From assembly GCA_022824565.1 (NCBI GenBank), contig JAJDZQ010000136.1:1-36934 (forward strand): a stretch of 36,934 nt of DNA, written 5' to 3'. The notes below the pieces were generated by a model. It worked only from the letters and a program-made list of their open reading frames with translations. It was not told where the DNA came from and searched no databases. The stretch is from Anaerolineae bacterium. Lineage in GTDB: Bacteria > Chloroflexota > Anaerolineae > Aggregatilineales > Phototrophicaceae. Below, piece after piece: positions 1 through 7,769 of this stretch. Position 1 is the stretch's first letter, and the number at the start of each line of letters is the position of its first letter. The position numbers and the translations under genes were made by a program.

Positions 1-86
1 CCGAAGGACGCACTACCGTTCGACTTGCATGTATTAGGCACGCCGCCAACGTTCATCCTGAGCCAGGATCAAACTCTCCGTCTTCA
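1..86 (-). rRNA. rrs: 16S ribosomal RNA, 5' end only (partial)
   Basis: The minus strand carries the universal 16S 5' sequence: the 27F primer site (AGAGTTTGATCCTGGCTCAG) is the reverse complement of 58-77, followed by the conserved GGCGGCGTGCCTAA and ACATGCAAGTCGAACG blocks, running off the left edge. Only about 80 nt of roughly 1500 are present, so the window begins inside an rRNA gene, which is a frequent contig break point. The exact 5' nucleotide (about 80-87) cannot be fixed by eye. The visible part agrees with Chloroflexota-type 16S but is too short for a firm placement. Confidence 0.95.
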
Positions 87-206
87 AACAGGGTTTGATT
101 TCGCTCTTGTCTTAACCTGCTATTCTGCTGTTAATCTGCACCCTGTCCCCATATCTTACAGAGACAAAAAAGCAGGAGCTGCAATCACTCCCACCAGCGT
201 GCGCCT

Positions 207-236
207 AGACTAACAATTCAATTGCGCACCTGTCAA
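207..236 (-). promoter_or_regulatory. rRNA operon promoter
   Basis: On the minus strand a perfect -35 box TTGACA (plus positions 231-236) is followed after 18 nt by TAGTCT (207-212). Transcription would start near 200 and run through about 115 nt of leader into the 16S gene. A perfect -35 box at this place, reading into rrs, is what a strong rRNA promoter should look like. I did not identify a convincing boxA antitermination site in the leader (about 87-200). Confidence 0.65.
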
Positions 237-307
237 GGGCGATTTATCAGAATCGCGTAAACATGCGTCAAGAGTTGCCTTCCGCGTCGGATTCGCCACG
301 CCAGTCA

Positions 308-1462
308 TCAAGTAGGCTCTGGCTGCAAATTCTCCACCAGCGCTTCGTCCGGGATGATCTCCTGCGCTTCGGCCTGTTCACGATCGCCCAAAATGTCTTT
401 TACATACATCTCATCGACCAACACGGCAAAGCAAGCGCTCAACGGCACAGCCAGCATCAAGCCCAAAAAGCCAAAAAAGAAGCCAAATATGATCTGCCCC
501 AGCAAGATCAAAATCGCTGGCATGTTCATGCGCTCGCTCGCCAGCACAGGGCTGACCACCTGGCTTTGGAAGAACGACACGCCATAAATGACGACCGCCA
601 CCCAGAGTACATTCTCCTGCGCCTGCACGATAGCAACCGCTACCGATGGCACCAGCGCCACCAGCGGACCAAAGTTGGGTATGAATGACAGCAAGCCCGC
701 CAGCACACCCAAAGCCAACCACTCATTAATGCCCAGCAGCGCCAAGCCCAAGCCTGTCAAAATCGCTACCACAACCATCGAAACAAAGGTCACCGTCAGC
801 CAGCCGCGCAACGTGGAATCGACGCGCTGCAGCACGACCAGCATGCGCTCGCGATACCAGATCGGCGTCAATTTGATGATGCCATTGACATACAAGTCTG
901 GCTCGGCGAGCAAATACATGCTCAGGAAAAAAATGATGAGCGCGCTCAAGATCGTGTTGGCCACGCCGCCGACTACTGGCAGCACTGTGCCGCCCAGCCG
1001 CCCCACCGCGTCGGTAACCTGGGAGATAAATTGATTGATCAAGTCATCATTGATGAGGTCGGTGGCATTTTCGGGGATGATTCCGTCCAGCAAGGGAATG
1101 GCGGTAACCAAATCTTGGCGGGTGATTGATGCGCGCGCTTCTTCCAAACCTTGCGGCACAATTTCGGTTGCCAACGTATCGAATTGGCTGAGGATGGTGC
1201 TCAAGACGGGCATGCCGATCAAACCCAGCCCCGCGAAAAAGCCAATCACACTAACCAAAATCGCCACCAGCCGATTGATCTGAAAGCGGCGAATGAGCAA
1301 GCGCACCGGCATGGTAAACAGCACAACCAGGATGACGGCGGCGAATGTCAACATCAATGTCCCGCGGATCTCCCAGACGAACACCAGACCCAGCACGATG
1401 AATATCGTGGCTACGATATTTCGCAGTCCAATGTTGACCGACCTTGCGCTTCGCACGCTCAT
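308..1462 (-). CDS. AI-2E family transporter (TqsA/PerM-like membrane permease)
   Basis: The 384-residue protein begins with a hydrophobic pair of helices (about residues 14-55), has a soluble central stretch (about 75-160) and then several hydrophobic segments, the usual plan of the AI-2E transporter family (PF01594 type). Members export small molecules or act as Na+/H+ exchangers; the substrate here cannot be read from sequence. The C-terminus is a charged tail rich in Glu and Pro. The start is supported by an AGAGGT ribosome site a few bases upstream. It is transcribed towards the rRNA gene, alone, from a promoter-like TTGCGG-17 nt-TACAAT (minus strand, plus positions 1527-1555), divergently from the luciferase-like gene. 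Confidence 0.85.
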   Translation of the reverse strand: MSVRSARSVNIGLRNIVATIFIVLGLVFVWEIRGTLMLTFAAVILVVLFTMPVRLLIRRFQINRLVAILVSVIGFFAGLGLIGMPVLSTILSQFDTLATEIVPQGLEEARASITRQDLVTAIPLLDGIIPENATDLINDDLINQFISQVTDAVGRLGGTVLPVVGGVANTILSALIIFFLSMYLLAEPDLYVNGIIKLTPIWYRERMLVVLQRVDSTLRGWLTVTFVSMVVVAILTGLGLALLGINEWLALGVLAGLLSFIPNFGPLVALVPSVAVAIVQAQENVLWVAVVIYGVSFFQSQVVSPVLASERMNMPAILILLGQIIFGFFFGFLGLMLAVPLSACFAVLVDEMYVKDILGDREQAEAQEIIPDEALVENLQPEPT

Positions 1463-1525
1463 CGAGACCTCTTTGCCGCTGGATGCCAGAATTGAGGCGC
1501 CGCCAGCTTAGCGGATTCATGTGTC

Positions 1526-1598
1526 GATTGTAGCCTGTACAACACAGCGCCGCAAAAATCGTTGTGCCTAGCCCAGAATCAGGTCGCAGGCTACAATC
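1526..1598. promoter_or_regulatory. divergent promoter region with a 12-bp perfect inverted repeat
   Basis: GATTGTAGCCTG (1526-1537) and CAGGCTACAATC (1587-1598) are exact reverse complements separated by 49 nt. Each arm contains a -10-like TACAAT reading outwards: to the left for the AI-2E permease (with TTGCGG at 1550-1555, 17-nt spacer) and to the right for the first luciferase-like gene (no good -35 seen). The arms could be paired operator half-sites that tie the two divergent genes together, or simply two copies of a favoured promoter sequence. Confidence 0.5.
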
Positions 1599-1633
1599 CC
1601 GCCTGCACCCAATCCCCGAGGCGCGGCACTGCC

Positions 1634-2653
1634 ATGAAATTCGAAGTCAGCATTCTCAGCGAAGATCTGAACGCGGTTGGCGCAATCGCGCAAATGGTCG
1701 AGGCTGATGGCTTCGCTGGCTTGTGGCTGGCGGAAACGGCAAACAATCCATTCTTGCCGCTTGCGCACGCTGCGCTGGCGACAGAGCGCATCTCGCTGGG
1801 AACAGCCGTCGCTATCGCCTTCCCGCGCAGCCCGATGACGATGGCGCAGACAGCTTGGGACCTGGCAGAGCAGTCGCGCGGCCGCTTCGTGCTGGGCTTG
1901 GGCACCCAGGTCAAACCGCACATCGAAAAAAGGTTCAGCGCCAACTGGGGCAAGCCGGTGCGGCAGCTTCGTGAATATATCGACTCGCTCCGAGCCATTT
2001 GGCGCAGCTTTCAAACTGGCGAACCGCTGCAATATCATGGCGACTATTACCGGTTTTCGCTGCTGACGCCTGCTTTCGCGCCGCCGCCCATGCCCTGGCA
2101 CGACATCCCCATCTATATCGCCGGCGTCAACACGGGGCTGGCCCGCCTCGCTGGAGAAGTCTGCGCTGGTTTTCATGTGCATTCGTATCACACGCCGCGT
2201 TACCTGCGCGAGGTGCTGCTGCCCGCGTTTCAGCAAGGGCGCGCCAAAAGCCAATTGCAGAACCCCCTGCAATTATCCAGCGCCATATTCGTGGTTACCG
2301 GCGAAAATGCCGCGGATATCGAAGAAAGCAAGATCATGACCAAGTCGCAGATCGCCTTCTATGCCAGCACACCCAGTTATCGCCCGCTGCTGGAATTGCA
2401 TGGCTGGGCAGACCTGGCGCCACGCTTGAACGCCCTGCTGCGGCGCGGCAAATGGAATGAACTGCATGCACTAATCAGCGATGATATGTTGGCGGAGTTC
2501 GCCATCATCGCGCCGCCAGACGAATTGCCATACAGGCTGCGCGAACGCTATGACGGTCTGCTGGACCGAGCAGGTTTTTATTTTCCCTATGACACTTCGG
2601 ACAGCAGCAAACGTCTGGTTTGGCAGCACGCAGCGAAAGCCCTGGCGCGCTGA
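1634..2653 (+). CDS. LLM class F420-dependent oxidoreductase (luciferase-like), copy 1
   Basis: The 339-residue protein is a TIM-barrel luciferase-like monooxygenase. It shows the N-terminal GLWLAETANNPFLPL segment, the FVLGLGTQ motif at about residue 95, and the IPIYIAGVN strand about residues 158-166, closest in pattern to the family annotated as MSMEG_2256-like F420-dependent oxidoreductases. These use F420H2 or FMNH2; the substrate is unknown. I chose the ATG at 1634 because homology begins there and a GAGG lies upstream; the frame stays open back to 1562 but that part is not family-like. The stop overlaps the next start (TGATG), so the metallopeptidase gene is translationally coupled. 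A clear paralog follows at 3477. Confidence 0.85.
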   Translation: MKFEVSILSEDLNAVGAIAQMVEADGFAGLWLAETANNPFLPLAHAALATERISLGTAVAIAFPRSPMTMAQTAWDLAEQSRGRFVLGLGTQVKPHIEKRFSANWGKPVRQLREYIDSLRAIWRSFQTGEPLQYHGDYYRFSLLTPAFAPPPMPWHDIPIYIAGVNTGLARLAGEVCAGFHVHSYHTPRYLREVLLPAFQQGRAKSQLQNPLQLSSAIFVVTGENAADIEESKIMTKSQIAFYASTPSYRPLLELHGWADLAPRLNALLRRGKWNELHALISDDMLAEFAIIAPPDELPYRLRERYDGLLDRAGFYFPYDTSDSSKRLVWQHAAKALAR

Positions 2654-3369
2654 TGCCGCAGCTGGAATTGCAGGGACGTTCCGTTGACTATTCTGTGCGC
2701 ACCAGCAAGCGCGCCAAACGCGTGCTCCTAAAGTTTGGGGCAGACACCGGCTTGGAAGTGGTGTATCCCAGCCGCCAGCGACGACCTTCGCCCGAAGCTG
2801 CGCTGCGTGGAAGCGCCGACTGGATCTTGCGCACGATGTCGCGGCTCGCCCAGGAATCTGACCGCCAGCCCAGGCGCCGCTATCAAAGTGGCGAAGTCTT
2901 TCTTTATCGCGGCCAAGCCTGCCAGCTGAATGTGACCTGGTTGTCGAATGGCGCTCGTAGCCATGTCCAACTCGCCGGCGATTCGCTCGTGCTGGCCTGT
3001 CCGCAGTCTGCGCAACGGGAAGAGCGGCGCGCGGCGGTGGTGAACTGGTTTCGGTCGCAAGCCAAACTGTACCTGCCCCAACGCACAAGGCAATTGGCGG
3101 AGAAACATGGCTTTCAATTTGGGCAATTGCGCATCAAACATCAGAAGACGCGCTGGGGAAGCTGCTCGGCGCAGGGCAATCTCAATCTGAATTTGCGGCT
3201 GATGATGGCACCAGATGCGGCTATTGACTATGTCATCCTGCACGAGCTGTGCCACTTGCGCGAATTGAATCACAGCGCGGCTTTTTGGCGGCTGGTGGAA
3301 GAACGTTGCCCCGATTATCAGCTATGGCGAGCCTGGCTCAAAGAAAACGGGCGCCTATTGAAATTGTAG
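2653..3369 (+). CDS. YgjP-like zinc metallopeptidase (DUF45/M48 superfamily)
   Basis: The 238-residue protein carries the zinc signature HELCH at residues 197-201 with a downstream third ligand His in LNHS (about 207), and the family motif KTRWGSCS at about 165-172. This is the YgjP/WLM-type metallopeptidase fold; YgjP proteins are widespread but their substrates are poorly known. No signal peptide or membrane segment is visible, so a cytoplasmic role is likely. The ATG overlaps the upstream stop by one base (TGATG), which fits translational re-initiation after the luciferase-like gene. It sits between two paralogous oxidoreductases, but nothing in the sequence shows a functional link. Confidence 0.85.
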   Translation: MPQLELQGRSVDYSVRTSKRAKRVLLKFGADTGLEVVYPSRQRRPSPEAALRGSADWILRTMSRLAQESDRQPRRRYQSGEVFLYRGQACQLNVTWLSNGARSHVQLAGDSLVLACPQSAQREERRAAVVNWFRSQAKLYLPQRTRQLAEKHGFQFGQLRIKHQKTRWGSCSAQGNLNLNLRLMMAPDAAIDYVILHELCHLRELNHSAAFWRLVEERCPDYQLWRAWLKENGRLLKL

Positions 3370-3476
3370 GCTTGCGCGCAAAGTCGGGCTGCCGGGCGAA
3401 CCAGGTGTCGCCCAGGTCGCGGGCCAGAAGACAAAGACCGACAGTGGAAGTGTAGTGGCGAAAAGGCAAATGGCAC

Positions 3477-4490
3477 ATGCATTTTGATCTTTCTTTCTTC
3501 CCATCAGGAGACCTGCAAGCGGATGCGGAATTGGTCGCCAGCGCCGAACAAGCGGGCTTCTGCGCTGCCTGGTCTGCCGAAACAGCGCGCAACCCCTTCC
3601 TGCCGCTGACGATCGCCGCCTCTGTCAGCGAATCTATCTTGCTGGGCACACAGATCGCCGTGGCTTTTCCGCGCAGCCCCATGGTAACAGCCCAGATCGC
3701 CTGGGATCTGGCTCGGCAGAGCAAGGGCCGCTTCGTGCTGGGCTTGGGCACACAGGTGCGCGCGCATATCGAACGGCGCTACAGCGAAACCTGGACGGAC
3801 CCAATCGGGCGCATGCGCGAATATATCGAAAGTCTGCGCGCAATATGGGATACCTTCCAGCATGATGCCCGACTGCGCTATCGTGGCAAGCACTACCAAT
3901 TTCGCTTGATGTCGCCCTTCTTCAATCCTGGTCCCAACGCAAAGCCCGACATCCCGATCTTTTTGGCGGGCGTGAACCCGGGCCTGTGTCGGCTGGCAGG
4001 CGAGAATTGCGCAGGGCTGCACGCGCATGTTTTTCATACCGCGTCGTACTTGCGCGATGCTGTCCTGCCGGCTGTCGAGGCTGGTTTGGCTGCCTCGGGC
4101 CGGGCGCGAGGCGAATTTTCGCTGACAGTGCCGGTCTTCGTTGTCTGTGGCACAAATGACGAAAGCCGACGCCGCGCAGCAGCAGAAACCCGCGCTCGCA
4201 TCGCCTTCTATGCGAGCACGCCCGGATACAGACGGGTCATGGCGCTGCAGGGCTGGGGCGAGATTGCGGACGAGCTTTCCGTTAGGGCGCGCGCCGGACA
4301 GTGGCATGCGCTGGCGGAGCTGATACCAGACGACATGCTGCGCGAGGTCGCTATCGTGGCCGCGCCAGACGAAGTGCTGCCGCAGATTACACAGCGCTAT
4401 GCCGGGCTGGCCGACCGCATTTGCCTGGATTGGAGCGGAATGGACAAGTCAAGTCGCTCGCTGATTGCCAAGGGGCTGCATCAGGCATAA
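3477..4490 (+). CDS. LLM class F420-dependent oxidoreductase (luciferase-like), copy 2
   Basis: This 337-residue protein is colinear with the product at 1634. Shared blocks include AETA-NPFLPL, AFPRSPM, GRFVLGLGTQV, REYI-SLRAIW, PDIPIFLAGVN, RIAFYASTPGYR and the DDML-E-AI-AAPDE segment near the end. It is therefore a tandem duplicate separated by the metallopeptidase gene. The fold is a luciferase-like TIM barrel using reduced F420 or flavin. Divergence in the substrate-side loops (about residues 165-215) suggests different substrates. An AAGG lies about 10 nt before the ATG. Its 3' end overlaps the convergent acetyltransferase gene by 10 bp, leaving no room for a terminator. Confidence 0.85.
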   Translation: MHFDLSFFPSGDLQADAELVASAEQAGFCAAWSAETARNPFLPLTIAASVSESILLGTQIAVAFPRSPMVTAQIAWDLARQSKGRFVLGLGTQVRAHIERRYSETWTDPIGRMREYIESLRAIWDTFQHDARLRYRGKHYQFRLMSPFFNPGPNAKPDIPIFLAGVNPGLCRLAGENCAGLHAHVFHTASYLRDAVLPAVEAGLAASGRARGEFSLTVPVFVVCGTNDESRRRAAAETRARIAFYASTPGYRRVMALQGWGEIADELSVRARAGQWHALAELIPDDMLREVAIVAAPDEVLPQITQRYAGLADRICLDWSGMDKSSRSLIAKGLHQA

Positions 4491-5014
4491 AGCGCTGGCA
4501 TGGGCTCTTCGACCACATCGTAAATGCGAAAGCCGCGCTTCTGATAATTGGCCAGCGCATGCGGACCATCGAGGTTGCAGGTGTGCAGCCAGACGCGCCG
4601 CGCGCCCATCTGCCAAGCCTGGTCGACGCCATAACTCAGCAAATGCTTGCCCAGCCCCCGACCCATATAGTCGCTCCGCAATCCAAAATAGGCGATTTCT
4701 ACCGAAGCGTCGGCATGGCGAAAGAGCTCGACATAACCAGCTGGCGAGCCACTTACATACAGGATATGCACCTGGGTATCGGGCGAAGTCAATATGCGGC
4801 GCAGCTCGGCATTGGACATCTGCAAGCGGTCGCGCCAAGCCCATTCTTCGCCAACAGATTGATAAAGAAACTTGTAAAAGCCCAGATCGGGCATCTCCAT
4901 ACGGACAATTTCGATATCGCGCGCGCGCACAAAAGCCGGCGCGAAGTCTGCGCGGCTGGTCATCTCCAGGTATTTTGTAATCAGCGTGGTCGCGCTGCGA
5001 GTGGCGACTGCCAT
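4481..5014 (-). CDS. GNAT family N-acetyltransferase
   Basis: The 177-residue protein has the acetyl-CoA-binding loop motif (LRSDYMGRGLGKHLL, about residues 112-126) followed by NLDGPHALANYQKRGF (about 146-161), the core of GNAT acetyltransferases. The N-terminal ITKYLEM stretch is typical of one GNAT subfamily and supports the chosen start. The acceptor could be an amine or protein N-terminus and is not predictable. It is convergent with the luciferase-like gene (10-bp overlap) and faces away from the pentapeptide gene. No strong Shine-Dalgarno is visible. Confidence 0.85.
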   Translation of the reverse strand: MAVATRSATTLITKYLEMTSRADFAPAFVRARDIEIVRMEMPDLGFYKFLYQSVGEEWAWRDRLQMSNAELRRILTSPDTQVHILYVSGSPAGYVELFRHADASVEIAYFGLRSDYMGRGLGKHLLSYGVDQAWQMGARRVWLHTCNLDGPHALANYQKRGFRIYDVVEEPMPALYA

Positions 5015-5152
5015 GCGGGCACTTTTTGGCTTTGTTGACTGCGCACCAGCTTACTCAGTCGCCAGCGGCGACCGCATAGCACAATCGCACAAAATATCCC
5101 GCATGTATCCCGTCAATCTTGCTAAACCGTTATGGAACCCGGCAACCGCGCC

Positions 5153-5181
5153 TTGTCGCTGTCTTGTGCCAAAGCTATGAT
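5153..5181 (+). promoter_or_regulatory. promoter for the pentapeptide-etfBA unit
   Basis: TTGTCG (5153-5158) and TATGAT (5176-5181) are separated by exactly 17 nt and lie about 33 nt before the pentapeptide-protein ATG at 5214. This is the only good plus-strand promoter candidate I saw in the 199-nt gap 5015-5213, which otherwise holds no recognisable gene. Confidence 0.5.
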
Positions 5182-5213
5182 GATGGCGCAGCAGCTCTTT
5201 TCCGGATACGGCG

Positions 5214-5753
5214 ATGCCCCTGCTCCACGGCGTCAAACGCAGACTCGGCAAACGTTGGTACGCGATGCAGCCGACAGACAAGCTGGTGGCGCGCCTGCCG
5301 CTGGTGTCTGGCGCTGCTGCCGAGGCTATGTTGAGTGCGCTGCAAGAGCGGCTGGCGCATCAAGATGGCAGCCTGGACGGCGTTGACTGGTCGGGCATGA
5401 ACCTGCAGCGAGCGCAGATGGCAGCCTGGCAACTCAAGAACGTTCGCTTTGCTGGCGCGCAATTGCCGAGCGCCTACTTCGCCTATTCGCAGCTGGCTGG
5501 CGCAGATTTCAGCGCGGCAAACTTGCGAGATGCGCACTTCCGCGAGGCGCAGTTGGCAGGGGCAGGCTTCGCAGGCGCAGACTTGCGCAATGTCAACTTC
5601 GCTCGCGCCGATTTGCGCAATGCCGACCTGCGCGCTGCCGATATTCGTGGCATCAACCTGTGGGGTGTTGACCTGCGCGGGGCGCGCTTCAACGAATGCC
5701 AGCGGGACATGTTGCGGCAGCTGGGCATGCGCCTTTGCGCAACCAGCGAGTAA
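5214..5753 (+). CDS. pentapeptide-repeat protein
   Basis: From about residue 60 onward the 179-residue protein is built of A(D/N)LXX-type five-residue repeats (ADFSAANLRDAHF, GADLRNVNFARADLR and similar). These fold as a right-handed quadrilateral beta-helix. The N-terminal 60 residues are not repetitive and contain helical, basic sequence. Such proteins range from gyrase protection (Qnr/MfpA) to scaffolding; this one is short and has no diagnostic feature, so I assign no function. A promoter lies just upstream and etfB follows after 36 nt, so it is probably the first gene of an etf transcript. The start has no clear Shine-Dalgarno; ATG at 5265 is an alternative. Confidence 0.8.
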   Translation: MPLLHGVKRRLGKRWYAMQPTDKLVARLPLVSGAAAEAMLSALQERLAHQDGSLDGVDWSGMNLQRAQMAAWQLKNVRFAGAQLPSAYFAYSQLAGADFSAANLRDAHFREAQLAGAGFAGADLRNVNFARADLRNADLRAADIRGINLWGVDLRGARFNECQRDMLRQLGMRLCATSE

Positions 5754-5789
5754 AATGAGCGCAATGAGCGAACAGGAGGTCTGAGCCAA

Positions 5790-6572
5790 GTGCATGTAGT
5801 CACTTTTACGCGCAGCACGCCCGATACAGCCGCCAAGGTGTGGGTAGACGACAATGGCGCGGTTAGCTGGGGCGATGTCGCGACTGTCGTCAATCCCTGG
5901 GACGAATACTCGCTGGAAGAGACGATCGCCATCGCAAAGGGCAATGGCGGCAAGTCGACAGTCATCGCAATAGGCGCGGCGCTGCACGACGATGCCTTGA
6001 AGCACAGCCTGGCCATGGGCGTTCAAGACGCCATCCGCATTGAAGAAGGCGGCGCGGATATACACGACAGTCTGATTTGGTCTGGGCTGGCGGCTGGCGC
6101 GCTGCAGAAACTGGGCGATGTCGACCTGGTCATCTTTGGCAAAGAAAGCATCGATGTCGCCAGCGACCAGCACAGCATGCAATTGGCGCGACGCCTGGGC
6201 TGGACGATGCTCAGCTTCGTCTCGGCGATCGTGGAGTTGGATGCCGCAGCGGGCACCATCAAGGTCGAGAAGACCCTGGAACAAGGCAAGCAACTCCTCA
6301 GCGCGCGTTTGCCCGCGGTCATCTCTGTGATGAAAGGCATCAACGAACCGCGCTATCCCAATTTTTTGGGCATTCGCAAAGCCGCCAAAGCAGCCATCCC
6401 CGTTTGGACAGCGGCAGATTTGGGAGTCGATTTGCCAGCGCCCGCTACTGCTGCCCTGCGCTATTTCAACCCGCCGGCGCGCGCAGTCAGCACCGAAATC
6501 GTCGCGGGCGAGGGAGTGAGCGATAAAGCCGAGACCTTGGCCGCGCGCTTGTTTGAGGAGAAGGTATTGTGA
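5790..6572 (+). CDS. etfB: electron transfer flavoprotein, beta subunit
   Basis: The 260-residue protein matches the EtfB plan: an N-terminal Rossmann-like strand, NPWDEYSLEE at about 41-50, a DLVIFGKESID motif around 115-125, and the late GINEPRYPNFLGIRKA segment around 188-203. EtfB binds AMP (or a second flavin in bifurcating types) and pairs with EtfA to carry electrons from dehydrogenases to the quinone pool. The GTG start at 5790 is set by an AGGAGGT ribosome site (5774-5780) nine bases before it. etfA overlaps by four bases (GTGA), so the subunits are translationally coupled. Confidence 0.95.
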   Translation: MHVVTFTRSTPDTAAKVWVDDNGAVSWGDVATVVNPWDEYSLEETIAIAKGNGGKSTVIAIGAALHDDALKHSLAMGVQDAIRIEEGGADIHDSLIWSGLAAGALQKLGDVDLVIFGKESIDVASDQHSMQLARRLGWTMLSFVSAIVELDAAAGTIKVEKTLEQGKQLLSARLPAVISVMKGINEPRYPNFLGIRKAAKAAIPVWTAADLGVDLPAPATAALRYFNPPARAVSTEIVAGEGVSDKAETLAARLFEEKVL

Positions 6573-7603
6573 CCGTCTTCGTCTGGATCGAAAGCTTTGC
6601 CGGACGCGCCCTATCCAGCAGTTGGGAAGCGCTGGGAGCGGCGAATGCGCTGGCGGACGAGCTGGATTGCGCAGTTACAGCGGTCGTTTTTGGCGCGAAT
6701 GCAGAAGCGATCGCCACAGAAGCAGCCGGCTATGGCGCGCGCGGGGCCATCGTTTGTAGCGACGCGAGCTTGCTTGAATATCGCCTGGAGACTTATGCCG
6801 CCTTGTTGAGCCAGTTGGTCGCCGAGCGCAAGCCCAAAGCTGTGCTGGCCGTCGCAAGCAACCGCGGGCGAGAATTGCTGGCCAGCGCCGCCGCTGATAC
6901 AGGCCATGGCATGATCTCGGATGTGGTCGAGCTGCGGCTGGCTGACGGGCAAATCATCGGCACGCGACCCGCCTATGCCGGCAAGGTGCTGATGGAGATA
7001 ACAGCGCACACGGAAACCACCTATGTGACATTGCGCGCCCGCGCTTTCTCGCCAGCAACAGCCCTGGCCGGCCACCCACCGGCCATTCAGCGGGCAACGG
7101 CGGCCACAGTGCCCGATTCAATCGCCAGCCTGGTCGAAGGCTTCGCGACAGAAAGCGGCTCGGTCAACCTGACAGACGCGGCAATCATCGTCAGCGGCGG
7201 ACGGGGCATGGCGAACAACCCACGCAGCGCCCCGGCTGGACTAACCGGCGAAGCGGCAGCTATCTGGAAAGCCAAAGACGGCTTCGCCAACACCTTGAAG
7301 CCGTTGGTGGAACTACTGGGAGCGGCGTTGGGCGCAAGTCGCGCGGCGGTGGATGCGGGTTATATCCCTTACGAGCATCAGGTCGGGCAGACGGGCAAGG
7401 TGGTCAACCCCGATCTGTATATCGCCTGCGGAATCAGCGGCGCGATCCAACATCAGGCGGGCATGCGCAACAGCAAGGTCATCGTGGCCATCAACAAAGA
7501 TGCGCAAGCGCCCATTTTCAAGCTGGCGCGTTATGGCATCGTTGGCGATTTGTACGAAGTCGTGCCGGCTTTGACGGCGGCTTTGCGGCGGCGGCTGGGC
7601 TGA
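6569..7603 (+). CDS. etfA: electron transfer flavoprotein, alpha subunit
   Basis: The 344-residue protein has the EtfA C-terminal FAD domain: GASRAAVDAGYIP, QVGQTGKVVNPDLYIACGIS, IQHQAGM and VAINKD in order (about residues 252-312). EtfA binds FAD and with EtfB passes electrons between flavoprotein dehydrogenases and the membrane. The protein is somewhat longer than the usual 310-320 residues: after the conserved VSGGRGM (about 210-216) there is an extra stretch of roughly 20 residues rich in Ala, Gly and Pro before the helix that normally follows. The GTG start overlaps the etfB stop. Whether the complex is bifurcating cannot be decided by eye. Confidence 0.95.
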   Translation: MTVFVWIESFAGRALSSSWEALGAANALADELDCAVTAVVFGANAEAIATEAAGYGARGAIVCSDASLLEYRLETYAALLSQLVAERKPKAVLAVASNRGRELLASAAADTGHGMISDVVELRLADGQIIGTRPAYAGKVLMEITAHTETTYVTLRARAFSPATALAGHPPAIQRATAATVPDSIASLVEGFATESGSVNLTDAAIIVSGGRGMANNPRSAPAGLTGEAAAIWKAKDGFANTLKPLVELLGAALGASRAAVDAGYIPYEHQVGQTGKVVNPDLYIACGISGAIQHQAGMRNSKVIVAINKDAQAPIFKLARYGIVGDLYEVVPALTAALRRRLG

Positions 7604-7645
7604 TGCGATTTGCTCTATTGTCAAGTTCTAACGGAAACGCCAGCC

Positions 7646-7673
7646 TTCGACTTGGCGCATTTCGCCATATTGA
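7646..7673 (+). promoter_or_regulatory. weak promoter candidate before the mrp operon
   Basis: In the 166-nt gap between etfA and mrpAB, TTCGAC (7646-7651) and TATTGA (7668-7673) are 16 nt apart. It is a poor match, and the operon may instead be read through from etfBA. The gap also has a short imperfect hairpin (CGCCAG...TTGGCG, about 7638-7657) without a T-run. No other gene is seen in the gap. Confidence 0.25.
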
Positions 7674-7769
7674 AAAGCGCAGCGTCCAACTAGCCTGTGG
7701 CAATAACCGCCCCAGAAGCGGCGCGCGCGCAACCTGGCGCGACACAGGCAAGAACCGACACCGTCTGCC

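Noticed and set aside
263-688. Plus-strand open frames over the AI-2E permease gene
   Set aside because: They are shadows of the 308-1462 minus-strand gene, which has the membrane pattern and ribosome site.
5449-5700. Short tandem DNA repeat considered in the pentapeptide gene
   Set aside because: The periodicity of 15 nt follows from five-residue protein repeats and is not a separate DNA element.
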